Translations under genes and position numbers: made by a program | Source: a virus | Direction: 5' to 3' (one strand) | IMG/VR virus record: IMGVR_UViG_3300028423_001161 | Location: 1-64,000 of that record | DNA: 64,000 nucleotides | Notes under the pieces: model-generated | The model's database searches: none | The model's input: only the letters and a program-made list of their open reading frames with translations | Told to the model about the DNA's origin: nothing | In this document: positions 41,540-50,600 of the stretch, one piece after another | How the letters are laid out: every line of letters begins with the position of its first letter | How positions within the stretch are numbered: position 1 is the first letter of the stretch

Positions 41540-44026
41540 ATGATTATAAAGCCCGAAGAGCTACAAGATGATTTTGTCGGCAGAGTATATGGCAACATAC
41601 TAGATCAGTTTGTGAATCCCACTTACAATCTCAAGCTCTACATGCTGAAAGACCCTAATCGTCCAGCGGAAAGTGTGCAAGGCAATACCTCAGATGAACT
41701 GACCAGAGACCCCAGTGACACTGTGGTGTTGGCTCAAACAGGTGTCACAGGCACACAGATAGACAATCTCATCATGAGGCACAAGATCAGTGCTTCGTCG
41801 GGCATCGTGACCACTGAGGTTGACTTTGCTATAACTCAGCCAGGTGCCGCAGATTTCCTTGATCAAATACAGCTGGCTCGAGCATATCTGGGTATACCGC
41901 TCACAACCACTGTGCCGCTGTTTTTGGAAATTGTGTTCAAGGGTTATACAGCAGATACCATTGATGATGAGAGCTCAGATCGCTTCGATGAAGATGCCGG
42001 CGGTGAACCAGTGACCATTGCAGGTCCGTTTCGCTACAAGCTCACACTGAGAAACATCTCAATGAGCATTGACAACACCGGCAGTTTCTATGAACTCAGC
42101 ACCATGATTGAGAACAATCTTGCATTCACAGACAGCAAGTTTAGACTGCCTCAGGACATTACTACCACAGGAAGCACTATTTCTGAGCACGTGGAAAGTC
42201 TCAAAGAAGCACTCAACAAATATCACAGCGAAACAGCCACCAGTGAGATACCAGACGAGTTTGATTTTGATCTCAGCTATTTGGTTTCCGGAGAGACGCC
42301 CAGCGGGGCAGGCACTGCCGAAGACCCCAGACAAAGCAGTCAAAACATCATTGATGATGAGAGCTTGATCACCAGCACAGATTTTGATGCAGACGACATA
42401 AACCGTGTGCTCAATGAAACATTTGAAATTGGCAGTGCTGTTGACAAACGCACAGAGCTACAGCAAAACCCCACAGACGACACAGGCACTGTTACAGAGC
42501 AGGTGTTTGATGTTGACAGACTAGGTCTCACAGAGAAAACCAGCATCTATGATTTCTTCACTGTGTTGCTGAGCATGTGTCCAGAATACTACAGCAAAGT
42601 AACACGCAAAGCAGATATCACAGATCCAGATTCTGAGATCAGCAAAGATCAAGGCACAGTAACTTGGTTCCGCATCAACACTCGTGTAGAAACCATTGGC
42701 TATGACAAGACTCGCAAGGACTTTGCAAGGAGATACATCTATGTGCCCACGCTGTACAAAACAGCTCGCACAGATGTTGCCGTGGATGAAGACGAGCAGG
42801 ATGTCAATGTTGAGGCTACGCGACGGAGACTCAGAGAAGTCATTGACAATGGAATGCTGTGGAAATCCTACAAGTACTTGTTCACTGGCGAAAACGATCA
42901 AATTCTCAACCTAGACATCAGATATGACAATGGCATTGCACTGTTGGCCGCACCCAAAGGCGGTACCACAGGCGACATCAACATCACCAACAGTGCAGTC
43001 ACAGCGCCCACTGTTGACGAGAGTCAGGATGTTACACCACAAGGACAAGAGAGAGATCTCTTTGATCGCGCACTGGATTCCATCAAAAAAGATCTATTTG
43101 CCAGCTTTATTGGCAGCAGTGGCCTGCTGAGACCTGATCTCTTGGACTCCTTGATTGGCAATCTCTCAGACTCCCTGGGACGCAGTGCCGACGAGATCAG
43201 CAATATCTTTGCAGACACCACAGGACAGTTGGCACAACAGTTTGCCAATGAGCTGGACAGTCAAACACTCAATGAGATCACTGCAAACATCAACATCAAC
43301 CCGACTCCTGCTCCGCCCAGTGAACCCACAGAAACAACCAACAACACAGACGGTGAAATCTACACGCCAGAGCTCAGTGGTTTTGCTTACAGTGCTGACA
43401 TCATTGATCCTGCACAATACACTGTGGATTCTGAAACACTGTTGCAGAGAGGCTACATCACCTTTGATGATTTTCAAGAAGCAGTGGAAGTCACACAGGC
43501 CACAAACAAAAGCGAAGACATACCCAATCCCACTGCGGGCGCTACCACTCGATCTTTGGATCCCAGCAACAGACTGTTTGGTTATTTGGTCAGCCAACAT
43601 GCTGCTGATCAATTCCTGGTGTTGCTGAACATGAAGTTGCGTGGCGATCCTTGGTATCTAGGCGGCGACGGCATTGACAGAAGCAACACAGAGAGAATCA
43701 ATTTCAATGCAGATGAGAACACATTTTTTCTCACTGTGAAAGCCCCCATCAAATATGATCCTGATTGGACCGATGAAGACAGTGAGCTCAACAGTGGATT
43801 TTGGAAATATGATGGCATCAGTCGCACCTTCAGCGGATTATACACCATTGTTGGCTACACCACAGAGTTCTCGGGAGGACAATTCAGCATTGATGTAGAA
43901 GCAAGAAGAGAGCGTCTCAAGGTGGTCACAGCACAGGAACCCACTGAACAAGAATCCGATGAACCTTTGGTCACAGAAACCGGTCAGATAATTGGCGATG
44001 ATGGTTTTGTTGCAGGCAGCATATAG
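41540..44026 (+). CDS. Baseplate hub structural protein (gp27-like position)
   Basis: An 828-residue protein between gp53 and gp5. The N-terminal 240 residues resemble the gp27/gpD-type hub ring: TTEVDFAITQPGAADFLDQIQLARAYLGIP, TVPLFLEIVFKGYTAD, FRYKLTLRNISMSIDNTGSFYELSTMIEN. A helical linker is followed by a second ring-like part (DFFTVLLSMCPEYYSKV; GTVTWFRINTRVETIGYD), a Pro/Thr-rich disordered stretch near 590-620 and a C-terminal strand pair (TIVGYTTEFSGGQFSIDVEARRERLKV) found in many hub proteins. T4 gp27 is 391 residues, so the enlarged form may merge other hub functions. Its identity with gp27 is inferred from fold pattern and position. Confidence 0.6.
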   Translation: MIIKPEELQDDFVGRVYGNILDQFVNPTYNLKLYMLKDPNRPAESVQGNTSDELTRDPSDTVVLAQTGVTGTQIDNLIMRHKISASSGIVTTEVDFAITQPGAADFLDQIQLARAYLGIPLTTTVPLFLEIVFKGYTADTIDDESSDRFDEDAGGEPVTIAGPFRYKLTLRNISMSIDNTGSFYELSTMIENNLAFTDSKFRLPQDITTTGSTISEHVESLKEALNKYHSETATSEIPDEFDFDLSYLVSGETPSGAGTAEDPRQSSQNIIDDESLITSTDFDADDINRVLNETFEIGSAVDKRTELQQNPTDDTGTVTEQVFDVDRLGLTEKTSIYDFFTVLLSMCPEYYSKVTRKADITDPDSEISKDQGTVTWFRINTRVETIGYDKTRKDFARRYIYVPTLYKTARTDVAVDEDEQDVNVEATRRRLREVIDNGMLWKSYKYLFTGENDQILNLDIRYDNGIALLAAPKGGTTGDINITNSAVTAPTVDESQDVTPQGQERDLFDRALDSIKKDLFASFIGSSGLLRPDLLDSLIGNLSDSLGRSADEISNIFADTTGQLAQQFANELDSQTLNEITANININPTPAPPSEPTETTNNTDGEIYTPELSGFAYSADIIDPAQYTVDSETLLQRGYITFDDFQEAVEVTQATNKSEDIPNPTAGATTRSLDPSNRLFGYLVSQHAADQFLVLLNMKLRGDPWYLGGDGIDRSNTERINFNADENTFFLTVKAPIKYDPDWTDEDSELNSGFWKYDGISRTFSGLYTIVGYTTEFSGGQFSIDVEARRERLKVVTAQEPTEQESDEPLVTETGQIIGDDGFVAGSI

Positions 44027-44075
44027 ATAGTCTTTTAATATGACAAACACAGGAACTTTCTAATAAGTACACACA

Positions 44076-46718
44076 ATGTCAACATATAACAACAATCGCA
44101 GAAGCAGATCCAACCCGGCACAGAAGCGCCGCATGGAAAACGCACCAAAATTGGGCATCTATGTGGGCAAAGTCACAAGCACCAAAGACCTCAGTCGCAC
44201 AGGACGCATGCAGGTTTTTATTGCAAGTCTAGCCAAAGACCCCACAGGCACAGAAGGTTACTATGATTGTGTGTGGACATCTCCGTTTGCTGGATCTACA
44301 TCACCGTTGGCCATCGGCAATGACGTGGAAAACTTTGAACAGACCATCAAGAGCTATGGCATGTGGATGGTGCCGCCTGACATTGATAATTTGGTGCTTG
44401 TGGCCTTTGGAGACGGACAAGGCAAATATCCTTTTGTGATCAGCTGTTTGTATCCTGATCGCCTCACGCACATGGTGCCTGGCATGCCCTCAGGCAAAAG
44501 CTACAGTGACCCTGACATGCTGATGCCTGTGGCAGAAAAGAACAAACGCGACGAAAAAGCCACACACAATGACGCTACTCGTCCCATACATGCCAACATA
44601 GCAGAGAACATAATTGCACAAGGCTTGATCAATGATCCACTGAGAGGTGCTGGCACCAGCGGTAGTAGAAGAGAGAGCCCCAGCGAAGTGTTTGGTGTGC
44701 TCACTCCTGGTCCCAGAGACCCAGACAACGTGGATCACAGATTGGGCGGGCACCAGTTTGTGATGGATGACAATCTAAGCAGTCGACTTGTGCGCCTGAG
44801 AACAGCAGGCGGCAATCAGCTGTTAATGGATGACACCACTGGTGTGATCTACATGATCAACAAGAAAGGCACAGCATGGTTTGAAATGGGCACCAATGGT
44901 GACATACATGTGTACAGCGAAGGCAGCATAAACATGCGCTCCAAAGGCAACTTCAACCTGCGTGCTGACAAGAATGTGAACATTGAGGCAGGACAGGATC
45001 TACACCTCAAAGCTGTGGGCGACAACATTGGCGATCAGTATTTGGGCATCCCAGCACTGGGCGCACTGGGCATCCCTCCGCTGGGCAACGGTGGCAATCT
45101 CAGACTGGAAGCAGGTGCAGACCTCACACAGTATGCAGGGCTCAACGCGCAGCTCACTGCTTCGGGCGGTGATGTAGATATCAGCGCAGGTAGCAGATTT
45201 GCAGCCACTGCGTCAGGCCCACTGGGCGTAGATCTGTTGGCTGCCACAGGCCCAGTGAAGATGCAAAGCACACTGCCCACAAGTATATTGAGTGGCGCAG
45301 GAGTCAACATAACATCTGCAGCACCCACCAGCGTAACAGCACCATTGGTGTTGCTTAACAGTGGCGGTCCACAAGCATTGCCTGCTGTGCCTGCTGTGCC
45401 TGCGCCACAGATTGGCACACAAAGAAAGAAAGATGCACCCAAAACGCCTCCTGTGTTTGATCGTGAAGCAGCAATCAAAGGTGAGGCCAGTGCACTCACA
45501 GCTGGTGAACGCACAGGTCAGCAGGACAACATAAAAACCATTGTGACCACCATGCCCACTGCTGAGCCCTATGCAGGGCATGCACAATTTGATCCCGTGG
45601 CAGCTACCGAAGGTGAACCTGCTCTCAGCGAACAGAATGTAAACAATTTGCCCGCCAGTGCCACAGATCTGTCAGGCAAGCCAGTGGATGTAAACACGCC
45701 TGAGGGTTTTCAAGCAGGCAAAAATTTTGTAGACGATCTCGGCAACAATGTGCCAGGCTTGAATGACATCGGTGGTGCGGCTGGCGCAGTGGGTGACATT
45801 GCAGGCAATGCTTCAGCACAAGCACAGAATCTACTCAATGCCATACCACAGTTTGATTCCTTGAGCAACATTGCCAACAACTTCAAGAGCGCCGCACAGC
45901 AAAAGCTCTTGGAGATCACAGGACTCAACAATCTTGTTGCTGGCATCAAGGCTGCAATACCTCCTATACGCTTTCCAACCAGCAATGCACTAGCACAAAA
46001 AGTCATTGGCATTGGCAAACAGCTGGGCGAGCTGGAAGCACAACTCAAGCAATTTGCCATAGATGCTGCAGGCTTGCCCATGGATTTACTAGACGATGCC
46101 ATAGGAGGCATGCGCGACAAAATAGGCAGTGTGATTGATCAAGCAAGCAGTTTTGAGGATCTGCAGAACAAACTAGGCGACCTAGGCATCGAAGCTATTC
46201 AAGATGGTGCCAGCACCATATTTCAAGATGAGTTTGGCAACAAACTGGTAGATGTCAGCAACGGCATTGGTCCCATAGGCGAGACACTGGGAGTTGCTTC
46301 AGACTTCAATCAAACCTATGAGAATGTCAAAGGTTCAATCAATGTGCCACTCAGTGAAAACCAGACTCAAGCCATTGCCAGTTTTGCCAATGACATCGGT
46401 GAAGAAAACTTCCAGAACAGCGGTGTGCTACAAGCACTCAACGAAGGCGCATATTCTGAAATACCCAGGCTGATGCAGGGCTGGAGTCTGAGATCTCCTA
46501 GACCAGGAGAAAAGGCAGTATTCAGCGACGACATGAAATCCAGACGCGAATGGGAAGCAGAACTGTTTCAGGTGCCCGACGAGATGAAGGTTGATTACAT
46601 TCAAACTGATATTTCGGGTGGCAGTTTGAGCTTTCGAGAGCAAGCACAGCAGCTATCAGCAGAACGAGAAGAGTTTATTGCTGGCAAACAGGGCAACACT
46701 GCCGGCACACAGGGCTAG
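44076..46718 (+). CDS. 5: Baseplate hub / spike protein gp5, with partial lysozyme-like end
   Basis: An 880-residue spike protein; T4 gp5 is 575. Residues 28-135 are an OB-fold (GIYVGKVTSTKDLSRTGRMQVFI; MVPPDIDNLVLVAFGDGQGKYPFVISCLYPDR). Residues 230-400 are needle-type beta-helix repeats (QFVMDD; RLRTAGGNQLLMDDTTGVIYMIN; GDIHVYSEGSINMRSKGNFNLRADKNVNIEAGQDLHLKA). A long helical Ala/Gly/Ile stretch follows. Near residues 760-845 the segment LSENQTQAIASFANDIGEENF, ALNEGAYSEIPRLMQGW and SRREWEAELF matches the C-terminal lobe of GH24 lysozymes, but the catalytic Glu/Asp lobe is absent. Start ATG 44076; AGGAA is the only weak ribosome site. Confidence 0.8.
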   Translation: MSTYNNNRRSRSNPAQKRRMENAPKLGIYVGKVTSTKDLSRTGRMQVFIASLAKDPTGTEGYYDCVWTSPFAGSTSPLAIGNDVENFEQTIKSYGMWMVPPDIDNLVLVAFGDGQGKYPFVISCLYPDRLTHMVPGMPSGKSYSDPDMLMPVAEKNKRDEKATHNDATRPIHANIAENIIAQGLINDPLRGAGTSGSRRESPSEVFGVLTPGPRDPDNVDHRLGGHQFVMDDNLSSRLVRLRTAGGNQLLMDDTTGVIYMINKKGTAWFEMGTNGDIHVYSEGSINMRSKGNFNLRADKNVNIEAGQDLHLKAVGDNIGDQYLGIPALGALGIPPLGNGGNLRLEAGADLTQYAGLNAQLTASGGDVDISAGSRFAATASGPLGVDLLAATGPVKMQSTLPTSILSGAGVNITSAAPTSVTAPLVLLNSGGPQALPAVPAVPAPQIGTQRKKDAPKTPPVFDREAAIKGEASALTAGERTGQQDNIKTIVTTMPTAEPYAGHAQFDPVAATEGEPALSEQNVNNLPASATDLSGKPVDVNTPEGFQAGKNFVDDLGNNVPGLNDIGGAAGAVGDIAGNASAQAQNLLNAIPQFDSLSNIANNFKSAAQQKLLEITGLNNLVAGIKAAIPPIRFPTSNALAQKVIGIGKQLGELEAQLKQFAIDAAGLPMDLLDDAIGGMRDKIGSVIDQASSFEDLQNKLGDLGIEAIQDGASTIFQDEFGNKLVDVSNGIGPIGETLGVASDFNQTYENVKGSINVPLSENQTQAIASFANDIGEENFQNSGVLQALNEGAYSEIPRLMQGWSLRSPRPGEKAVFSDDMKSRREWEAELFQVPDEMKVDYIQTDISGGSLSFREQAQQLSAEREEFIAGKQGNTAGTQG

Positions 46719-46879
46719 ACAGTGTGTTTGTGCTCTAGTTGTTCCTTGAGTTCTACAATTCTCTGATAGGCTGCATACTTTTCACTGACTTCCTCAGCAA
46801 TCTGTTTTTTCAACAGCTCAACTGTGTGTTCCAGTTGTTTGATGCGAGCTTGATGGTCTGTGTCAGTGAAATAGTGCAT
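46715..46879 (-). CDS. Small coiled-coil protein
   Basis: A 54-residue minus-strand gene. ATG at 46879 lies 2 nt after the stop of the gene before it, and its TAG overlaps the last bases of gp5 on the other strand. It is almost wholly a charged amphipathic helix (ARIKQLEHTVELLKKQIAEEV; AAYQRIVELKEQLEHKHTV) with heptad spacing, so a coiled-coil oligomer is likely. No function is known to me. Its tight coupling to the gene at 46882-47133 is the main reason to accept so short a frame. Confidence 0.62.
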   Translation of the reverse strand: MHYFTDTDHQARIKQLEHTVELLKKQIAEEVSEKYAAYQRIVELKEQLEHKHTV

Positions 46880-46881
46880 GG

Positions 46882-47133
46882 TTATTGTGCGCTGACGATG
46901 TCTTCCATGTCATTGAACTCCTGTGGCGGCTCAGACTTGATGTTGTAGCGAAAGTTGCCACTGAGATTGATAGTGTCAAAGGTGGAGTATCGTTTGGTTT
47001 TGCTGTCATACACACCCATGGTGATGTAGCGATTGCTGGTTTCAAAAATTTTAAAAAAGCGATGGCCTTCGTCTTTGTTGCGACGATCGGCTTTGCCCCA
47101 GATTTCATCAAAACGTCTGATTAAGTTGCGCAT
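46882..47133 (-). CDS. Conserved hypothetical protein
   Basis: An 83-residue polar, basic-then-acidic protein (NLIRRFDEIWGKADRRNKDEGHRFFKIF ... GVYDSKTKRYSTFDTINLSGNFRYN). ATG at 47133; the upstream AAGG is a weak ribosome site. Two other frames cross the same bases on each strand; this frame is preferred because it couples to the next small gene and has an ordinary composition. From memory, small proteins with the start N-L-I-R-R-F sit near gene 25 in marine T4-like phages, but no role is known. It runs opposite to the baseplate genes around it. Confidence 0.6.
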   Translation of the reverse strand: MRNLIRRFDEIWGKADRRNKDEGHRFFKIFETSNRYITMGVYDSKTKRYSTFDTINLSGNFRYNIKSEPPQEFNDMEDIVSAQ

Positions 47134-47251
47134 TTGTTATTTTGCCTTATGTGTATAAAAAACTATGACAGAAAATATTTACTAAGTGCGTGATCAAACA
47201 GAGATTTTTTTGGGCAAGTTGCTCACTATTATCTACGCAGTTATCTGCTTA

Positions 47252-47259
47252 GATAAATA
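47252..47259 (+). promoter_or_regulatory. Late promoter box GATAAATA abutting the gp25 start
   Basis: Plus-strand GATAAATA ends 6 nt before the gp25 ATG at 47266, with no Shine-Dalgarno between. Expected to give a leaderless or nearly leaderless transcript for 25, 6 and the giant gene. Confidence 0.55.
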
Positions 47260-47265
47260 ACAATT

Positions 47266-47640
47266 ATGGCATCATTCAAAGGATTTAGCACAGTCGATCA
47301 GGTACGAGCACCTTACACTCTCACTGATGCTGAGCTGGTGAAACGCGACCTGCTCAACGAATTGTACACTCGCAAAGGCGAGCGTGTGATGAGACCCAAC
47401 TTTGGCAGCATTGTGTGGGATCTGCTCATGGATCCTAGCACTGCTCAACTCGACGAAGCAATCAAAGACGACATCAACACCATAGTCAAACGCGATCCCA
47501 GGATCACACTGCTTGACACACGGATTTTGGTGTTGGACCATGCAATCAGAGCAGAAATAGATCTGAGATTTGTGCCCACAGATACCGTAGACACGCTGTA
47601 TCTGGAATACCAACGAGATATCACAGAAGGTACTGACTGA
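47266..47640 (+). CDS. 25: Baseplate wedge protein gp25
   Basis: A 124-residue protein; T4 gp25 is 132. It has the gp25/GPW lysozyme-like fold signature with DAELVKRDLLNELYTRKGERVMRPNFGSIVWDLLMDPST, where the E-R-V-M-R-P-N/D-F-G-S segment is the core of the family (sheath initiation with gp6 and gp53). The rest (DDINTIVKRDPRITLLDTRIL) is the usual tail. The ATG at 47266 follows a late box by 6 nt. Its stop overlaps the gp6 ATG (TGATG). Confidence 0.95.
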   Translation: MASFKGFSTVDQVRAPYTLTDAELVKRDLLNELYTRKGERVMRPNFGSIVWDLLMDPSTAQLDEAIKDDINTIVKRDPRITLLDTRILVLDHAIRAEIDLRFVPTDTVDTLYLEYQRDITEGTD

Positions 47641-50600
47641 TGACAGTGAGAAGACAACAGGCCCTGTTTGCGGCAGAAGACTGGAAGATTGCCTATAAGG
47701 CATATAGTCAAATTGATTTTCAAGCCTATGACTTTGACAGCATACGCAGTGCGATGGTTGAATACATTCGCACCAATTTTCCAGAAAACTTCAACGATTA
47801 TGTGGAAAGTTCAGAATTTATTGCCATCATTGAAATGCTGGCTTATCTATCACAGAGCTTGGCATTTAGAATGGATGTCAACACACGCGAAAACTTTCTA
47901 GAAACTGCAGAAAGTCGCGAGAGTGTGTTCAACCTAGCACGCATGCTGGGCTACAACGCCAAGAGAAATATTCCTGCAAGCGGTTTGATGAAGATAGTCA
48001 GTGTGAAGACCACAGAGCCTATTCAAGACAGCTTGGGCAACGATCTCAACAACCGCACAGTGTTCTGGAACGATGCCAACAACTCTCAGAGCTATGAACA
48101 ATTTTTGCTGATCATGAATGCCGCAATGAGCAAGACAAACCGATTTACTTCGCCAATCAAACAGGGCACAGTGGGCGGCGTGCGCACAGAACTCTATCAG
48201 TTCAACACACCTGCTAACTCGCCTATTACTTTCAACTTTGATCTCAGAATCAACGGTGTTAACAGAAACTTCAATGTGGTCAATCCAGACTTTGAAGACA
48301 ACAGCAACTTTTTAGAGAGACATCCAGATCCCACAAACCTCTTCAACATGATCTATCGCAATGATGGCAAGGGTGTTGACAGCATTGACACAGGCTTCTT
48401 TGTGTTTGTGAGGCAGGGCACACTGAACTTTGTGGATTTCAACTATACTACGCCGCTGGAAAATCGTCTCGAAGATATTGCTGTGCAAAACATCAATGAA
48501 AACGATGTGTATCTACAGGAAATCACTGGCAGTGGATTGGTGTTGAACAAGTGGGAAAAAATATCAAATATCGTGGGCCAGACACTGAACTACAACAGCA
48601 AAGAACTAGACAACAGAAATCTCTATGCCATTGAAAATAGAGGCACAGACGGTATTCGACTGAGATTTGCAGATGGCAACTTTGGCAATGTGCCCACTGG
48701 CATCTATCGTTTTTGGCATCGCATCAGTGATCCTAGCCGCTATGTGGTACAGCCCGAAAATGCACGCAACATCTCAGTGAGCATACCCTATGAAGACCTA
48801 GAGGGCAGACCACAGAGTCTCACAGTGACATTCTCGTTGCAGAGGGCCATCGGCAACAGTTTGCCAGCAGAGAGCATCAATGCAATCAAACAGCGTGCCC
48901 CACAGGTCTACTACACACAAAACCGCATGGTGAATGCACAGGACTACAATGTCTTTCCAGAGTCACAGAGTGACAACATCACCAAAATACGTGCTATCAA
49001 TCGAACACATGCTGGCCACAGTCGTTACATTGAAAGCAATGATCCCACCGGCACTTTCTACAATGTGGATACGTTTGCAGACGACGCTTATCTGTATCTC
49101 GAAGATTCCAAAATCACACAGTCAGTGATTATTGACAACACCACTACACCCACAGAAGTGGTCACTGGTGTCTTGCCAAACCTGCTCAAAGAACTGTCTG
49201 TGAACAACTTTGTATATCAGAGCATGAGAGATGCATGGACCAACATCGATCCTGACATTTTCCGCTTTCGCATTGAGGACAATGTGGTGTGGAATCCCCA
49301 GCCGGCTGCCAGTTCCGGCAAAACAGGATTTCTCACAGAAACATTCTCAGGAGCCGGAGAGATCAATGTGCTCACCAATCAAAGCACTCTCAGCAATGGT
49401 CAGCGTTTCATGGAAACACGTTTTCTCAAAGACAATGCGTTTTTGAAATTCGTTGACCCAGACAACCCCACAGACTACAAGTGGAGCCGTATCACTGAAG
49501 TTCTCAACAATGGACGACTCAGTGCTGGCCTAGTCACCAGCAGAGGACCCTGGACGCTCAGTGAAGAAGTTCCTGCCAGCTGGCAACTGATAGACACCAT
49601 TGTGACTCTGAGAAAATTGTTCACCAATGCTGAAGCACAGGCCATTGAAGATGCTATTCGCGAAAGAAGAACCTTTGGCATAGGCTATGATCTCAGCTCA
49701 GATACCTGGTATGTGATACCAGGCACAGATATCAACACTGCAGACCGCACAGGAAATTTTGCCATCACAGATGTAAATGTGCGCACAGGCAGCAGCTGGC
49801 TGTTGTTGATGGAGTATGTGGAACAGTCAATGGCTGACAGTGCCAATTACATGTACAACCTCACAATGAGAGGTGAAAATTATGTGGTGCAGAGCAGAGA
49901 CGATCTCAAATTCTACAATGTCAAGGATATCAAGGTGCTGGATCGCACAGGCCAGAGCAGCCAAGACACCATCACATTCACCACAGTAAACACCCGCCCT
50001 GGAGATGCCGAAACCTTTGAATGGATCGGCAGTGCCTGGCGCAACCAAGAGTTGCTCACTGAACATCCCACCAGAGGACTGCGTGTAGACCTACCACTGA
50101 AAACCCGCGATACCAGCTGGCAGGACATTGAAACCAAGTGGCAGAGCAATTTCGGCATTATCAAGAACAAAGGCACATTGGAAACCACTCTCACTGATCC
50201 TATTCAGCTGGTCAATGAATCCACTGTGCCTCTGAACACCTATCATCCTGTGGGTGCATTCAGCTCAGACAGCAACGTGGTTGTGGCCAACAATGTGGGC
50301 CGCATACAAACATTGCCCAGTGCGATCAATGTTACATTTACTGCTAACACTTTTGGTGATACCAGTGTCATAGGCACCTACAACGGTCAACGCGGTATAC
50401 TCTATAAGCAAAACAGCTTGAATTCCAACAGCGAAGAAATATTCTTTGCACCTGCAGACGGTGGTCCAGCAATTTCTCTGGGCAGTGAACCGGATCCGGG
50501 CACAGTGAATCTGGGTACATCGCCTGACGCCAACAATGTTGGGCAGATCACAGTGGTCACAGACAACGAAGACGGCACTGGCGTGTTCACCTATGGCAGA

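Noticed and set aside
44040-44063. Seven-codon ATG frame between the hub gene and gp5
   Set aside because: Too short to support; no ribosome site; could be a chance frame in the leader of gp5.
46863-47124. Other frames on both strands across the 83-codon gene
   Set aside because: They lack ribosome sites and the coupling to the neighbouring small gene; their composition looks like shadow reading.
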